A stretch of DNA of 64,000 nucleotides from JBFGCT01 sp963825565 (lineage in GTDB: Bacteria > Actinomycetota > Acidimicrobiia > Acidimicrobiales > Ilumatobacteraceae): NCBI GenBank assembly GCA_963825565.1, contig CAWGTW010000012.1, forward strand, positions 186,001 to 250,000, read 5' to 3'. The notes under the pieces are model-generated. The model did not search any database, had not been told where the DNA came from, and saw nothing but the letters and a program-made list of their open reading frames with translations. The position numbers and the translations under genes are program-made. Positions within the stretch are counted from its first letter, which is position 1; the number at the start of each line of letters is the position of its first letter. Positions 39,976-50,288 of the stretch are shown here, in pieces.

Positions 39976-40446
39976 TCAGGTCGGCGGGGGGTGGCGGTGT
40001 TCGGCGGCGCCAGGGGTCGAGCCCGGTTCGCGGGCTTCGGCGACGGCGGCCCAGAGGTCGGTGGCGTTGACCGGGCCGACGAAGTTGGCCCGGGTGACAC
40101 CCGCTGCGTCGCAGACGACCAGCGTCGGCACGGCGTCGATCCCGTACTTGGAGTGAAGCGCACGATCGGCGGTGAACTCGATCTCGGTCACGGCGACTTG
40201 ACTCGAATCGAGCACGCGGGCACGATCGATCACGCTGCGGCACAGATCGCACGACGCCGACGTGAACACTGCGACCAACCACGGCGCGTCGGGACGGACG
40301 AAGTCGCTGCGATCGAGTTGCTCGGGCACCGTGTACCGCCGTTGGGTCGGCGCGTCGGCGGTGCGGCGGCGACGGACGACGGCGGCCACCGCGGCGACGG
40401 CGACCACGATCAGGGCCGTGACGACGATGCGCTCCATCACGCCCAC
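39976..40446 (-). CDS. Membrane-anchored thioredoxin-like protein
   Basis: 156 residues. One N-terminal helix (IVVTALIVVAVAAVAAVV) anchors a thioredoxin fold. The active site is C-D-L-C in AVFTSASCDLCRS, and the cis-Pro loop is GIDAVPTLVVC. The CxxC and anchor suggest a redox role at the outer face of the membrane. The first GTG (40446) is used; an ATG three codons later is as likely. The gene follows the DUF5719 gene by 72 bp and probably belongs to the same unit. Confidence 0.85.
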   Translation of the reverse strand: MGVMERIVVTALIVVAVAAVAAVVRRRRTADAPTQRRYTVPEQLDRSDFVRPDAPWLVAVFTSASCDLCRSVIDRARVLDSSQVAVTEIEFTADRALHSKYGIDAVPTLVVCDAAGVTRANFVGPVNATDLWAAVAEAREPGSTPGAAEHRHPPPT

Positions 40447-40518
40447 CCCGCCGCGCCCGCCAGGTCTCGCTCCAGCGGGTCGTGCCCCATCGGGTTGCGC
40501 ATCGTCGATCGATCTCCC

Positions 40519-41985
40519 TCAGAAATCGAACGGCAGCGCCCACGAGCCCGACCGACCGGCGAGGCCGCCGCCGCGGGGCAGCAGCCGTTCGACGAACACG
40601 CGGTTGGTCGCGGTGATGATCAGTTCCTGGTCGAGCACGGCGTCGGCCTCCAGGTCGACCAGCACGACGGCGCCGGGCGGGATCGGGATGTCGGTCAGGC
40701 TGGGCACCGCCGACGGACCCGCGGGACCGACCGCCTCGACGGTCAGGGTGCCCGCGGCATTGTCGATGTTGTAGACGACCAGCGCCTCGGGGGTCGGCGT
40801 CGACGGACCGACGCCGATGTGCCACTGCGACGCGACGTACCCGTCCGGACGGCCCGTCGCGCCGAGCACCACCGTGGTGTACTTGCGGTCGTCGGGCGCC
40901 AGCGACGGATCGTCGATCGGTCGCGTCAGGACCCGTTCGACGACGATCGACGGCTCGGCGAGCGTCGAGAACACCACCGAGTGACGGCCCTGCGGGATCG
41001 CCTCGATCTCGCTCGGATCGACGACGACCACCTCCCCGGCCGGCACGGTGATCGGCTCGTCGTAGCCGAAGTTGGCGTCGGCCGGCAACCCGAGGAAGAT
41101 GACGTCGACGTCGACCGCCGACGACGTCGGGTTGTAGATCGAGAACCGCTCGGAGATCCCGTCACCGACCTCGCCATCGGCGAACCACCACTGGTCGCGC
41201 AGCGCCGGAGCGGCCAGCGTCACGGCGTATCCGTTGCGTTCCCCGCCGAGGTACTGCTGGGCGCGCCCGAGGACCAGCCGCCCGCTCGAGGTGACCACGC
41301 TGACGGCGATCACCGGCTCGTCCCTTGCGCCGAGCTCGGCGATGCGGATCGTCTTCACCGAGCGCGGCGGGATCGGGAAGCTCTGGAACGCGTTCGGCTC
41401 CGACGGACCGGCCTCGGTCGCGAACACCAGGTCGGCGACCGCCGTGTCGTCGTACGGGTTGGTCAGGATCAGCGTGTCGACACTCCCGCCGACCGTGTAG
41501 CCATCGGCGAGGTACCACTCGCTCGAGGTCTGGTCGGAGCACGGGCTGACCGAGCGCCCGTCGGGATGGATCGCCACCTGCTCGACCACCCCGGCACCGC
41601 CGATGATCTCGACCACGACGCTGGCGAAGTCGGCGGTGACGAACGCATCGACGTCGATCGAGCGTCGGGACCACGCCTCGACGGTGAAGTCCTGCTCGAC
41701 GCCGGGTCCGTCGGCGGTCAGGATCGCAAACCGGCCGACGAGCTGCTCGTCGGCGCGGTTCGCCACGACGACCTCTCCGCCGATCCCCTCCTCGCCGCTC
41801 GCCGGAACTCCCGGACAGAACCACGTGCCGGTCAGCACCTCGGCGTCGGACACCGACGGCATCCAGGGGATCGACGGCGGCGCGAAGACCGCTTCGGTCG
41901 TCGGCGGCTCCTGGCGGCCGACGAAGAACACGGCCGAGAGCCCGACGAGCACGACGAGCAGCGCGGGGATGGCGCGGCGGTTCAT
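40519..41985 (-). CDS. DUF5719-family secreted/anchored protein
   Basis: 488 residues. An N-terminal helix (AIPALLVVLVGLSAVFFVG) acts as signal or anchor, then repeated beta-sandwich-like blocks with W-Y/F-A-D-G and L-x-N-P elements (SEWYLADGYTVGGSVDTLILTNPYD; DQWWFADGEVGDGISERFSIYNPT). The family lies next to giant GT2 enzymes in many actinobacteria. Its ATG overlaps the GT2 stop by 4 bp (ATGA at 41982-41985), so the two are translationally coupled. The likely role is in wall glycan export or assembly outside the membrane. Confidence 0.85.
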   Translation of the reverse strand: MNRRAIPALLVVLVGLSAVFFVGRQEPPTTEAVFAPPSIPWMPSVSDAEVLTGTWFCPGVPASGEEGIGGEVVVANRADEQLVGRFAILTADGPGVEQDFTVEAWSRRSIDVDAFVTADFASVVVEIIGGAGVVEQVAIHPDGRSVSPCSDQTSSEWYLADGYTVGGSVDTLILTNPYDDTAVADLVFATEAGPSEPNAFQSFPIPPRSVKTIRIAELGARDEPVIAVSVVTSSGRLVLGRAQQYLGGERNGYAVTLAAPALRDQWWFADGEVGDGISERFSIYNPTSSAVDVDVIFLGLPADANFGYDEPITVPAGEVVVVDPSEIEAIPQGRHSVVFSTLAEPSIVVERVLTRPIDDPSLAPDDRKYTTVVLGATGRPDGYVASQWHIGVGPSTPTPEALVVYNIDNAAGTLTVEAVGPAGPSAVPSLTDIPIPPGAVVLVDLEADAVLDQELIITATNRVFVERLLPRGGGLAGRSGSWALPFDF

Positions 41986-44900
41986 GTCGGCTCGTCCTCA
42001 CCGTCGGGGAGCAGCTCGAGGTGCTCCCCGGCGATCGGCTCCGTGTCGGACCGAGGGTCGCTCCCGGTGCCCGGCCCGTCGTCGTGCCCGGTGATCTCGC
42101 CCGGACGGTCGGCTGACGCCACCGACGCCTCCACGGCGTCGACGACGGCCGCACCGACCCCATCGGGCTCGACCGCAGCCGGCACCTCCGACCGAGCGAC
42201 GCCTGGGCCGACCGGGTCTGCCGCGTCGTCGGCCGGGCCGTCGTCGGCCGCCGCGTCGTCGGCCGGTCCGTCCTCGTCGTCGCTCATCGCGGTACGCGCG
42301 ATCTCACCGGTCATGTCCAACCCGGGGTCGAACCCGGGCGCGAGCGTTTCTCCGGACGGCGGCGGGATCACGAAGCCGTCGAAATCGTCGCCCAGCACGC
42401 CGAGGTCCTGGAACCCATCGTCGCCGAGATCGATCAGCGTCTCGTCGCTGACCAGGGGGCGTCGCCGGCGGGCCATCGGAACACTCACGCGCGTCGCCGA
42501 GAACAGGACCGCCAGCCACAGCAGCGTGACCACGACGAGGACGAACGGGCGGCTGGCGGGCGTCGAGTAGGTCAGCTCCCCCGGCCCGGACCGGTCGACG
42601 TCGAACGCCGTCGTCACGCCGAACGCCCGGCGGGCGGGAACCGCCGACCCGTTCGACGTCAGCTTCCAGTTCTCGTCGAACGGCACCGCGACGTGGACGG
42701 CACCGGGCTCCAACTCGGCGTCGTACGTGCCGAACTCGTCGGCTCCGTCGAAGATCGGGGTGGTGATCGACAGGTCGGCGGCGATCAGCGCCTCCGCTCC
42801 CGCCGCCTCGCTCGCGGCGGCGGTCGCTCCGGCCAGTTGTCCGAACCGCGGCAGCCACGAACGGTTCTCGAACACCTCGAGCGTCGGCAGCGAGTTGACC
42901 GAGACGAGGTCGAGTTGGTTCTCCAGCGCGGTGACCAGCCCTGCGGGCAGCGGCACGGGGTCGTCGGTCGTCGAGATCACCCCGTCGAACTCGGGCACGA
43001 TGATCCTTCGGATACCGAGCGGTGCGAGCAGGTTCCCGGTCCTCAACGTCGATCCGCTCGACATCTGGTCGAGGGCGAACGTGATCGCGTCGTCGGCGGC
43101 GGTCTGCGGCGGCGCCCACCGGTCGCGCAGGTCGAGCGAGTTGGCATCGATGACGGCGAAGGAGATCCCGTCGCGGTACTCCGTCGCGGGAACGGGCAGG
43201 ATCCGCGAATCACCGATCAGGAGGACGTTGTAGTCGCCCGCCGCGCTCGGCGCGGGCAGCGACGCTTCGATCAGCTCCGCCAGCGGCGTCGACGGGGTCT
43301 TCCACGCCCCGTCCATGGTCGCCGCGACGCCGGGGATGAGACCGATGACGATCGCGATGCTGGCGAGGATGCCGAGGGGCTGCCGCCACCCGAAGGTACC
43401 GCCGCGCACGTCGAGGTCGAACGCGGCGACCGCCGAGGCCGCGGCGATCGCCACGCCAGCGGCGACCGGTGCGAGCAGCACGCCGGCCTCCGGACCCTGG
43501 AAGGGGAGGCCGGACCGGTCGGCGAGGACCGCCAGCGAGCCGAACGCGACGACGATCACGCCGGCCCTGACCGCCCACGTGAGCCGCCACGCGCGGGCGA
43601 GGGCGATCGCGACCAGGACCGGCACGTACAGCGCCAACGCCAGCCCGGCGAGATCGGTGGTCCCGATCTCGAACGAGGCGACCGAGAGCAACCCCCGCCC
43701 CGGATTGCCGATCGGCGGGGCGCCGACCATCGACTCCCATGACCACGTCGTGATCCACGGGAGGTTGAGCACCGCCGCTCCGGCCGTCGCGACGACACCG
43801 ACCGCGGCGTAGCGCAGTGCGGTCTGCCACGCCCCGATCGCGAGCAGCGTGCCCACGGCGAGCAGCAGGGCGAGCGCCAGGGCGATCGGGAGCATCACCG
43901 GCACGAACGCGGTGGCGAGGGCGACGACGATGATGACGGCAGCCGTCCGCCGCCACAGTTCGGGCCACGCCAGCGCGGCGACCCCGTCGGCGAGGTCCGC
44001 GCCGGCACTGCGCGGGTCGGCCGTCTCGACCCCGGCGGCGCGCCGGAGCGTCTGGATGATCCAGGGCGTCGAGGCGTAGGCGACCAGGACCGAGAGCCGA
44101 CCGGTCGACATCGCCCCGCTGACCAGCGGGCTCGCGGCGAAGACGAGCAGCGCCGCGATGCGGGCACGGGTCGATGGGAACACGGTGGCGAGCTTCCACA
44201 TGCCGATCGCCCCGACGACGAGCAGCCCGACGACGAGCAGCGTGTGCAGCAGGCCCATGCGGAACAGCGTGAACACCGACAGGCCGGCCACCGTCGCCCA
44301 GCCGGTGGGGTTGGCCGAAGTCGCCCCCGGCCCGGTCGGGTTCCAGCCGGAGGCGAACGAATCGAGCAGGTCGCGGCGGGCTGGACAACAGCGGGAGGAA
44401 CTCCCCGACCGGCGGCACCCCGTTGGCGAGGAACGAGCGGCTTCCGACGATGATCCCGGCCAGCACGGCGAGCCACGCGTAGATCGGCGCCGCGGTGCTC
44501 TGTCGCCAGCGCCGCACGCTCGATTCCTGCCCGACGTAGGTCGCGGTCTCGCGGCTGCGCACGTACGAACTGAGGCGCGCGCTCCCGCGCACCTGGAGGC
44601 CACTGACCTCACGTTCGGGCACGCGCCGGAGTGGTTTGACCGCACGACGCCGGGCGATCAGCGCCGGGGTCCGGGGCACGAGGCCGACCAGCGCGCGCAG
44701 CGAGGCGGCCGCCTGACCGAACGTGCCGGTGAAGACGCCGATCACCAACTCGAAGAGCGTGAGCAGCACCAGTTCGATCGATCGGCCGGGCAGCCGCCCG
44801 GCTCCGGTCAGCGTGGCGACCGTCCGCATGCGATGGCGGGCCGCCCGCGACCGCAACCGCAGGTCGGGGCGCCGCGCCTCCAACTCGCCGCGGTGACGGA

Positions 44901-45567
44901 CCCGAGCCGACGGTGCGACCACGACGCGGGCGCCGGTGAAGTGGATCCGCCAGCACAGCTCGACGTCGTCGCCACAGAAGTCGATCACCGGGTCGAAACC
45001 GCCGACCTCGCGGAACAGATCGGCGCGGATCAACATGCACGCCGACGGGACGACGAAGACGTCGCGCACCCCGTCCTGCTGCTCCTGATCGACCTCGCCC
45101 GGTTCGATGACCTGGTCGACCTCACCGAACCGGTCGACGCCGAGGCCGACCGCTTGCAGCACGCCAGGATCGTCCCACTCGACGAGCTTCGGGCCAACCA
45201 CCCCGGCGTTGGACCGGAACATCTCCTCGACCATGAGGCGCACCGCCGACGGATCGATGGCGATGTCGTCGTGGCAGAAGAGGAACGAACCGTTGTCGCC
45301 CTCGACGAGCCGCAGGACCTCGTTGGCCGCCGGCCCGAAGCCGGGGTTGGCATCGAGCGACCGCACGAACGCGTTGGGCAACCGGACCTTGATCCTCGAC
45401 TCGACGCCGATCTCTCCCGCTGCGCCGTCGGTCGCCAGGAAGAGGAACCGGAGGTTGGGGTAATCCTGTTCGGCGAGGGAGTCGAGCGTCTTCTCGAACC
45501 ACTCACCCGGTTCGTGGACGACGACCACCGCCACGACTGGCGGTGCTTGTAGGGACTCCGATGCCAC
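41982..45567 (-). CDS. Giant GT2 glycosyltransferase with membrane domain, frame broken once
   Basis: About 1194 residues after correction. The N-terminal GT2 domain (1-230: VVAVVVVHEPGEWFEKTLDSLAEQDYPN, FCHDDIAIDPSA with the DxD-like metal site, and the acceptor-side GGFDPVIDFCGDDVELCWR) is followed by a long membrane part with about 12 helices and a soluble C-terminal segment. The frame breaks at about 44383, within TTGTCCAGCC, where dropping one base joins GVPPVGEFLPLLS to ARRDLLDSFASGWNPTG. The ending is a second helix and a long acidic tail (DDEDGPADDAAADDG repeats). The enzyme is likely to extend a wall polysaccharide. Starts at GTG 9 nt after a TAGCCT box. Confidence 0.8.
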
Positions 45568-45576
45568 GATTGATCG

Positions 45577-45582
45577 AGGCTA
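45577..45582 (-). promoter_or_regulatory. -10 box of GT2-DUF5719 operon, leaderless
   Basis: TAGCCT on the minus strand, 9 nt before the GTG at 45567. Confidence 0.5.
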
Positions 45583-45698
45583 GCGGTGGCGTCCGGCAGC
45601 GCACCGTCATCCGCCATCCGTCACCGTCGGTGACCATGCGCCACCGTCGGCGGCGACGCGCGCCGGCGGCCCGACTCGCTCTGGCGGGGATGCACGGT

Positions 45699-45704
45699 TA
45701 GCCT
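45699..45704 (+). promoter_or_regulatory. -10 box of the 67-residue protein gene, leaderless
   Basis: TAGCCT followed by 7 nt and the GTG at 45712. Confidence 0.5.
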
Positions 45705-45711
45705 GCACGCG

Positions 45712-45915
45712 GTGGGCGCATTTCCCTCGGTCGACCTAACCGACCTCGATCTCGTACCGGTGGTGAGGACGGCGCGCCGTATGACCGAGACGATCGCCGG
45801 CAAGTCGGTGGAGTTGGCGCGAGATGCGACGTTCACCGCGGTCGGGCTCGGGCTCCTGACGTTCCAGCGCGCACAGGTCCGGCGCCGCGAGCTCGAGCGG
45901 TCGCTGCGGTCCTGA
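45712..45915 (+). CDS. Small helical protein of unknown function
   Basis: 67 residues. The N-terminus is acidic and beta-like (VDLTDLDLVPVVRTARR), and the rest is a long amphipathic helix (MTETIAGKSVELARDATFTAVGLGLLTFQRAQVRRRELERSL). The spaced Ala/Leu pattern suggests a helix that binds a surface or forms a coiled coil. It has a clear leaderless promoter and stands between the divergent GT2 gene and the flippase gene, which argues that it is real. No family is recognised. Confidence 0.6.
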   Translation: MGAFPSVDLTDLDLVPVVRTARRMTETIAGKSVELARDATFTAVGLGLLTFQRAQVRRRELERSLRS

Positions 45916-45957
45916 ATCCGCCTGCGCCGCTGGCGGTGTCGGTCGACCTGCCATCGC

Positions 45958-45963
45958 TAGCAT
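45958..45963 (+). promoter_or_regulatory. -10 box of flippase gene, leaderless
   Basis: TAGCAT, 10 nt before the GTG at 45974. It selects that GTG over another GTG at 45965, which is only 1 nt away. Confidence 0.45.
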
Positions 45964-45973
45964 CGTGAGTCCC

Positions 45974-47300
45974 GTGTCCACCCACTCCGTCTCCGTGCGT
46001 CTTCGCACGTCTCTCCCCGAGGGCACGTTCCCGGTCGGGATCGCACTGCTGATCGCCGGCGTCGCCACCTACGCCTTCTTCCGGGTCGGGAGCGTGGCGG
46101 TCGGCGGCGACAAGGCGTTCGAGCCGATCGCCGCGCTGTGGTTCGCGACGTTCGCCCTCGCTCCGGGGTTCTTCCTTCCGCTGGAACAGGAGCTCGGGCG
46201 AGCACTCGCCCACCGCCGGGGCCTCGGCGAGGGGGCCGAACCGGTCGTCCGCAAGGTGGTGCTCCTCGGCGCGCTGATCGGCGGTCTGGTGATCCTGGCG
46301 ATCATCCTCGCCAGCCCGATCATCGCCGGCTCGTATTTCGACGGCGACTGGTGGATGGTCGTCGCGCTGGTCGCCGCGTTCGCCTGCTACGCCCCCGCAC
46401 ACCTCGCCCGGGGGATCTGCTCGGGCAGCGGTCGGTTCCGGAGCTACGCGGTCATCATGGGCTCCGACGGCGTCGTGCGGATCGTGCTCTGCATCATGCT
46501 CGCCGCCGTCGGCATCGAGGCGGCCGGCGCCTACGGCATGGCGATCGCGATCTCGCCGCTGTTCGCCGTCGCCTACGTCGCCCGCCGCGGACGGTTGCGC
46601 ACCGAGCCCGGCCCGCCGGCCGACTGGAACGAGGTCACGGTCAACCTCGGATGGTTGCTCCTCGGATCGGTCTTCGCCGCGTCGCTGCTCAACGCCGGCC
46701 CGATCGCCGCGACGCTGCTCTCCAGCGACGACCAGGACGCGATCGTCTCCCAGTTCTCCAAGGCCGTGCTGCTCGCCCGCATCCCGCTGTTCCTCTTCCA
46801 GGCCGTACAGGCCGCACTGCTCCCGCGGCTCAGCCGGCTGGCCGCACGGGGCGAACTGAGCGAGTTCCGCGGCAGGGCTCTCCCGGCTGATGGTCGTCGT
46901 GCTCGTCGTCGGCGTCGTCGGGACGGCGGGTGCGTTCGTCCTCGGGCCGTGGGCGCTCGACGTCGTGTTCGACGCCGACCTGAGCGGGCGGACGATGGCG
47001 ATCCTCGCCCTCGGGAGCGCGTTCTACATGATGGCGCTCGCCAGCGCGCAGGCGGTGATCGCCCTGCGCGGCCACGCGCTCGTGGCGGTCGGGTGGGGCG
47101 TCGGCCTGCTGACGTTCGTGCTGACGCTCTGGCTGTCGAGCGATGACGTGTTCCGCCGGGTCGAGTTCGCGCTTCTCGCGTCCTCGATCGCCGCGCTGGT
47201 CGGGTTCTCGCTCGCCCTCCAGTACAAGCTGCGCTCGGGCGCCAAGCCCGACCGGGGCTCGATGATGGATGCGATCACCGACATGCCCTTCGAGATGTAG
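45974..47300 (+). CDS. Polysaccharide flippase (MOP/Wzx-type), frame broken once
   Basis: About 442 residues with 12 or more membrane helices in the MOP exporter pattern. It would move lipid-linked glycan units across the membrane. The frame is lost at about 46875-46877 in GGCAGGGCTCTCC: removing one G joins GELSEFRGR to LSRLMVVVLVVGVVGTAGAF, and the rest reads cleanly to the stop. Before the break a segment LLARIPLFLFQAVQAALLPRLSRLAA is typical of the family. The start is set by the TAGCAT box. Gene neighbours are glycosyltransferases, which agrees with a glycan flippase. Confidence 0.75.
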
Positions 47301-47350
47301 GAGGTGATCAGCGTGCAGCCCGTCTCCAGCCGGGCTCCTTCGAGCAGCAC

Positions 47351-47356
47351 TACCAT
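47351..47356 (+). promoter_or_regulatory. -10 box of GT4-cofD operon, leaderless
   Basis: TACCAT, 10 nt before the ATG at 47367. Confidence 0.4.
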
Positions 47357-47366
47357 CGCCTCCGAC

Positions 47367-48473
47367 ATGGTGCGCGTGGCGATCGACGTCGGACCGTTGC
47401 ACGGCCACCGCACCGGGATCGGCAACGCGGTCGCCTGGGTCCTCGACGAGCTCGAGGACCGCCCCGAGCTGACGCTGCTGCCGTACGTGACCAGCACCCG
47501 GGCACGACTCGCACCCCCCCAGCGCCGCCTGCCGGTACCTGCCGCGCTGGCCCAACGCGCGTGGTCCCGCTCACGGCGCCCGGCGATGGACCGGTGGCTC
47601 GGCCACCCCGACGTCGTGCACGGCACGAACTACGTCGTCCCCCCGACCCGCTGCCCCGACGTCGTGTCGGTGTACGACTGCTGGTTCCTCGAGCACCCCG
47701 AGTTGGCGAGCGCAACGGTGCGCCGCGCGGCCGCGGTGCTCCGGCGGGCGGTCGACGGCGGCGCCCACGTCCTGACGAGCTCGGAGGCGACCGCCGCACG
47801 GGCGCGCGAGCTGCTCGGCACGACGCGCGTGCGGTCCGTGCACCTCGGGCCGCCTCCACCCGCAACCTGCTCGCCGCCGGCCACGTCGACGGGTCGCGCC
47901 CTCGTCGAACGGCTGACCGGGTGGCGCTTCGTGCTCGCCCTCGGCACGGTCGAGCGACGCAAGAACCTGCCGACGCTCGTCTCGGCCTTCGAGCGCCTCG
48001 CCGAGGACGTCCCCGACGTCGTCCTGGTGATCGCCGGGCGCAGCGGTGATTCCGGCGACGAGCTGACCCGCCGCGTCGGCCGTCTCGCACCGGCGAACGC
48101 GCGGCGCGTGATCCGCGCCGAAGACGTCGACCACGGGTCGAAGAGCTGGCTGCTGCGCCACGCCGCGGCGCTCGCCTATCCGTCGCTCGACGAGGGGTTC
48201 GGCTTCCCGATTCTCGAAGCCCAGCAGGCGGGCACCCCCGTCGTCGCCTCGAACGCCGGCTCGATCCCCGAGGTCGCGGGGGCGGGCGCGCTGCTCGGCC
48301 GCGCCGGCGACGCCGAGACCCTGGCCGCCAACCTCCACGCGGTGCTCACCGACGGGGCCGCCTGCGCCGCGCTCGTCGACCGCGGCCGGTCGAACGTGGC
48401 CCGCTTCGACTGGCGGGTGACCGGCGACGAGTACGTGGCGCTCTACCGCGAGCTGGAGAGGGCGCGGCGATGA
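47367..48473 (+). CDS. GT4-family glycosyltransferase
   Basis: 368 residues, GT-B fold. The C-terminal nucleotide-sugar domain has VLALGTVERRKNLPTLVSAF and the E-x7-E block PSLDEGFGFPILEAQQAG. The N-terminal acceptor domain starts VRVAIDVGPLHGHRTGIGNA with the Gly-rich loop. The acceptor and sugar are unknown, but mannose or rhamnose transfer fits the locus. The stop overlaps cofD by 4 bp (ATGA), so a glycan gene and an F420 gene are coupled. Confidence 0.88.
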   Translation: MVRVAIDVGPLHGHRTGIGNAVAWVLDELEDRPELTLLPYVTSTRARLAPPQRRLPVPAALAQRAWSRSRRPAMDRWLGHPDVVHGTNYVVPPTRCPDVVSVYDCWFLEHPELASATVRRAAAVLRRAVDGGAHVLTSSEATAARARELLGTTRVRSVHLGPPPPATCSPPATSTGRALVERLTGWRFVLALGTVERRKNLPTLVSAFERLAEDVPDVVLVIAGRSGDSGDELTRRVGRLAPANARRVIRAEDVDHGSKSWLLRHAAALAYPSLDEGFGFPILEAQQAGTPVVASNAGSIPEVAGAGALLGRAGDAETLAANLHAVLTDGAACAALVDRGRSNVARFDWRVTGDEYVALYRELERARR

Positions 48474-49450
48474 CCGACCGGATCATCGTGCTCTCGGGCG
48501 GGGTCGGTGCGGCGCGCTTCCTCCTCGGCCTGATCGACGTGGTCGACCCGACGGAGGTGACCGCGATCGTCAACACCGGCGACGACACCACGCTGCACGG
48601 GCTGTCGATTTCGCCCGACCTCGACACGATCACGTACACCCTGGCCGGTGCGATCGACCCGGACCGCGGCTGGGGCCTGGCCGAGGAGACCTGGCGCACG
48701 ATGGCGGCCCTCGAACGCTACGAAGCGGTCCGCCCGGCCGGGTCGTCGGCTGCCCCCCGGTGGTTCAACCTCGGTGATCTCGATCTCGCCACCCACTTCT
48801 ACCGGACCGCTCGGCTCGCCGAAGGCGCCCCGCTGACCGAGGTGACCGACGAGATCCGCAGGGCCTGGGACATCCCGATCCGCCTCCTCCCGATGACCGA
48901 CGACCGCTGCGCGACGGTCATCGCCACCGTCGACCACGGCGAGGTCCCGTTCCAGGAGTACTTCGTCCGCCTCCGGCACGCCGTGCCGGTCACCGGTGTG
49001 CGCTTCGACGGCGTCGCGTCGGCCTCGCCGGGCACCCTCGCCGCGCTGACCGACGCCGAGGCAATCGTGATCGCTCCCTCCAACCCGTTGGTCTCGATCG
49101 CTCCGATCCGCTCGCTGCCGGGCGTGGACGCACTGCTGGCGCGCCGTCGCGACCGTGTGGCGGCGGTGTCCCCGATCGTCGGTGGCGCAGCGATCAAAGG
49201 CCCCGCCGACCGGATGCTCGTCGAGCTCGGCCACGAGTCGACGGTGGTCGGCGTTGCCCGGTTGTACGCCCCGATCGCGTCCGTACTGGTCATCGACCCG
49301 GTCGATGCACCCCATGCGGACGCGATCGAGGCGCTCGGGATGCGGTGCGCCGTCGTCCCCTCGATCATGTCGTCGCCGACCATCGCCCGCAGGCTGGCCG
49401 CCGCCACGCTCGAGGCGATCGCACCCACCGCGGGCCGGACCCGGCCGTGA
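48470..49450 (+). CDS. cofD: 2-phospho-L-lactate transferase (F420 biosynthesis)
   Basis: 326 residues. It joins the lactyl/enolpyruvyl-phospho-guanosine donor to Fo, making F420-0 or its dehydro form. Signatures are IIVLSGGVGAARFLLGL at the start, IVNTGDDTTLHGLSISPDLDT, FNLGDLDLATHF and IAPSNPLVSIAPI, with SPIVGGAAIKGPADRML near the end. Called fbiA in mycobacteria. The ATG overlaps the stop of the GT4 gene. The ligase cofE is 36 kb away, so the two steps are not co-transcribed. Confidence 0.95.
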   Translation: MTDRIIVLSGGVGAARFLLGLIDVVDPTEVTAIVNTGDDTTLHGLSISPDLDTITYTLAGAIDPDRGWGLAEETWRTMAALERYEAVRPAGSSAAPRWFNLGDLDLATHFYRTARLAEGAPLTEVTDEIRRAWDIPIRLLPMTDDRCATVIATVDHGEVPFQEYFVRLRHAVPVTGVRFDGVASASPGTLAALTDAEAIVIAPSNPLVSIAPIRSLPGVDALLARRRDRVAAVSPIVGGAAIKGPADRMLVELGHESTVVGVARLYAPIASVLVIDPVDAPHADAIEALGMRCAVVPSIMSSPTIARRLAAATLEAIAPTAGRTRP

Positions 49451-49486
49451 CCGCTCGGCCCGCCGGGACGGCGCCACCGACGCTGA

Positions 49487-50251
49487 TCAGGCGGCGGAGC
49501 GAGCCGTGACCGCGTCGTCGAGCGTGCGCATTGCCAAGGTCGCTCCGACCGCGGCGACGATCGCCGCGAGGAAGACCAGCCCGGTCCCCAGCGCCTGAGC
49601 CGACAGCGCGTCGATGTACGGGTCGGGGTCGGCGGCGTCGGGCGTCTCGAGGGAAACCCCGACGAACCCGCCGACCACCATCAACCCCCATCCGACCTGC
49701 CACAGCGTGACCCTCGAGGTACGCGCGCCGAGCGCGGCGGTCGCCCGGCGAAGCTGGATGAACGGGACGAAGACGTTGCCGAGCGGGATGTACCACCCGC
49801 CGCACGCCAGCCCCGGGCGCAGGTTCTGCGTGCCGAGCCGCTGGGCGTTGCCGACCGAGCGCAGCGTCCAGATCGACAGGACGATCAGACAGGCGAGGGC
49901 GGCGAGCCCGTAGAGGACCGCCGCACCGCCGGCGGCGTTGGCGGCGTCGACCCGCTCGATGCGCGACGAGCTGGGGTCGTTCCACACCGAGCGTTGGTTG
50001 ACGATGCCGAGGAACTGGAAGCCGGTTCCGGCGGTCGCCGCCCAGATCAGCACGATCGTGGCGATGCGCAGCCCGCGGGTCGCTCGGAGCGTGGCGCGCA
50101 CGTACGTCGGCGTCCCGTACGCGACGTAGCCGGGCGGGGGCTGGGCGCCCGGTTGGTATGCACTCGGGGGTGGGGGTGGAGGCGGGGGTGGACCACCGGG
50201 CGCCGAGCCCGGCACCGGCTCCCAGCCCGGAGGGGGTGGAGGCGTGGACAT
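49487..50251 (-). CDS. DUF4328-family membrane protein
   Basis: 254 residues. A proline-rich N-terminus (PPPPPGWEPVPGSAPGGPPPPPP) leads to about five hydrophobic segments. The segment LACGGWYIPLGNVFVPFIQLRRA is the DUF4328 signature. Function unknown. It is convergent with cofD and lies upstream of nothing it could be coupled to on its own strand except a 37-bp gap from the epimerase-like gene. Confidence 0.82.
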   Translation of the reverse strand: MSTPPPPPGWEPVPGSAPGGPPPPPPPPPSAYQPGAQPPPGYVAYGTPTYVRATLRATRGLRIATIVLIWAATAGTGFQFLGIVNQRSVWNDPSSSRIERVDAANAAGGAAVLYGLAALACLIVLSIWTLRSVGNAQRLGTQNLRPGLACGGWYIPLGNVFVPFIQLRRATAALGARTSRVTLWQVGWGLMVVGGFVGVSLETPDAADPDPYIDALSAQALGTGLVFLAAIVAAVGATLAMRTLDDAVTARSAA

Positions 50252-50288
50252 CTGATCCAGTGTGACAGACGCGCTCGCCGATCGACGG

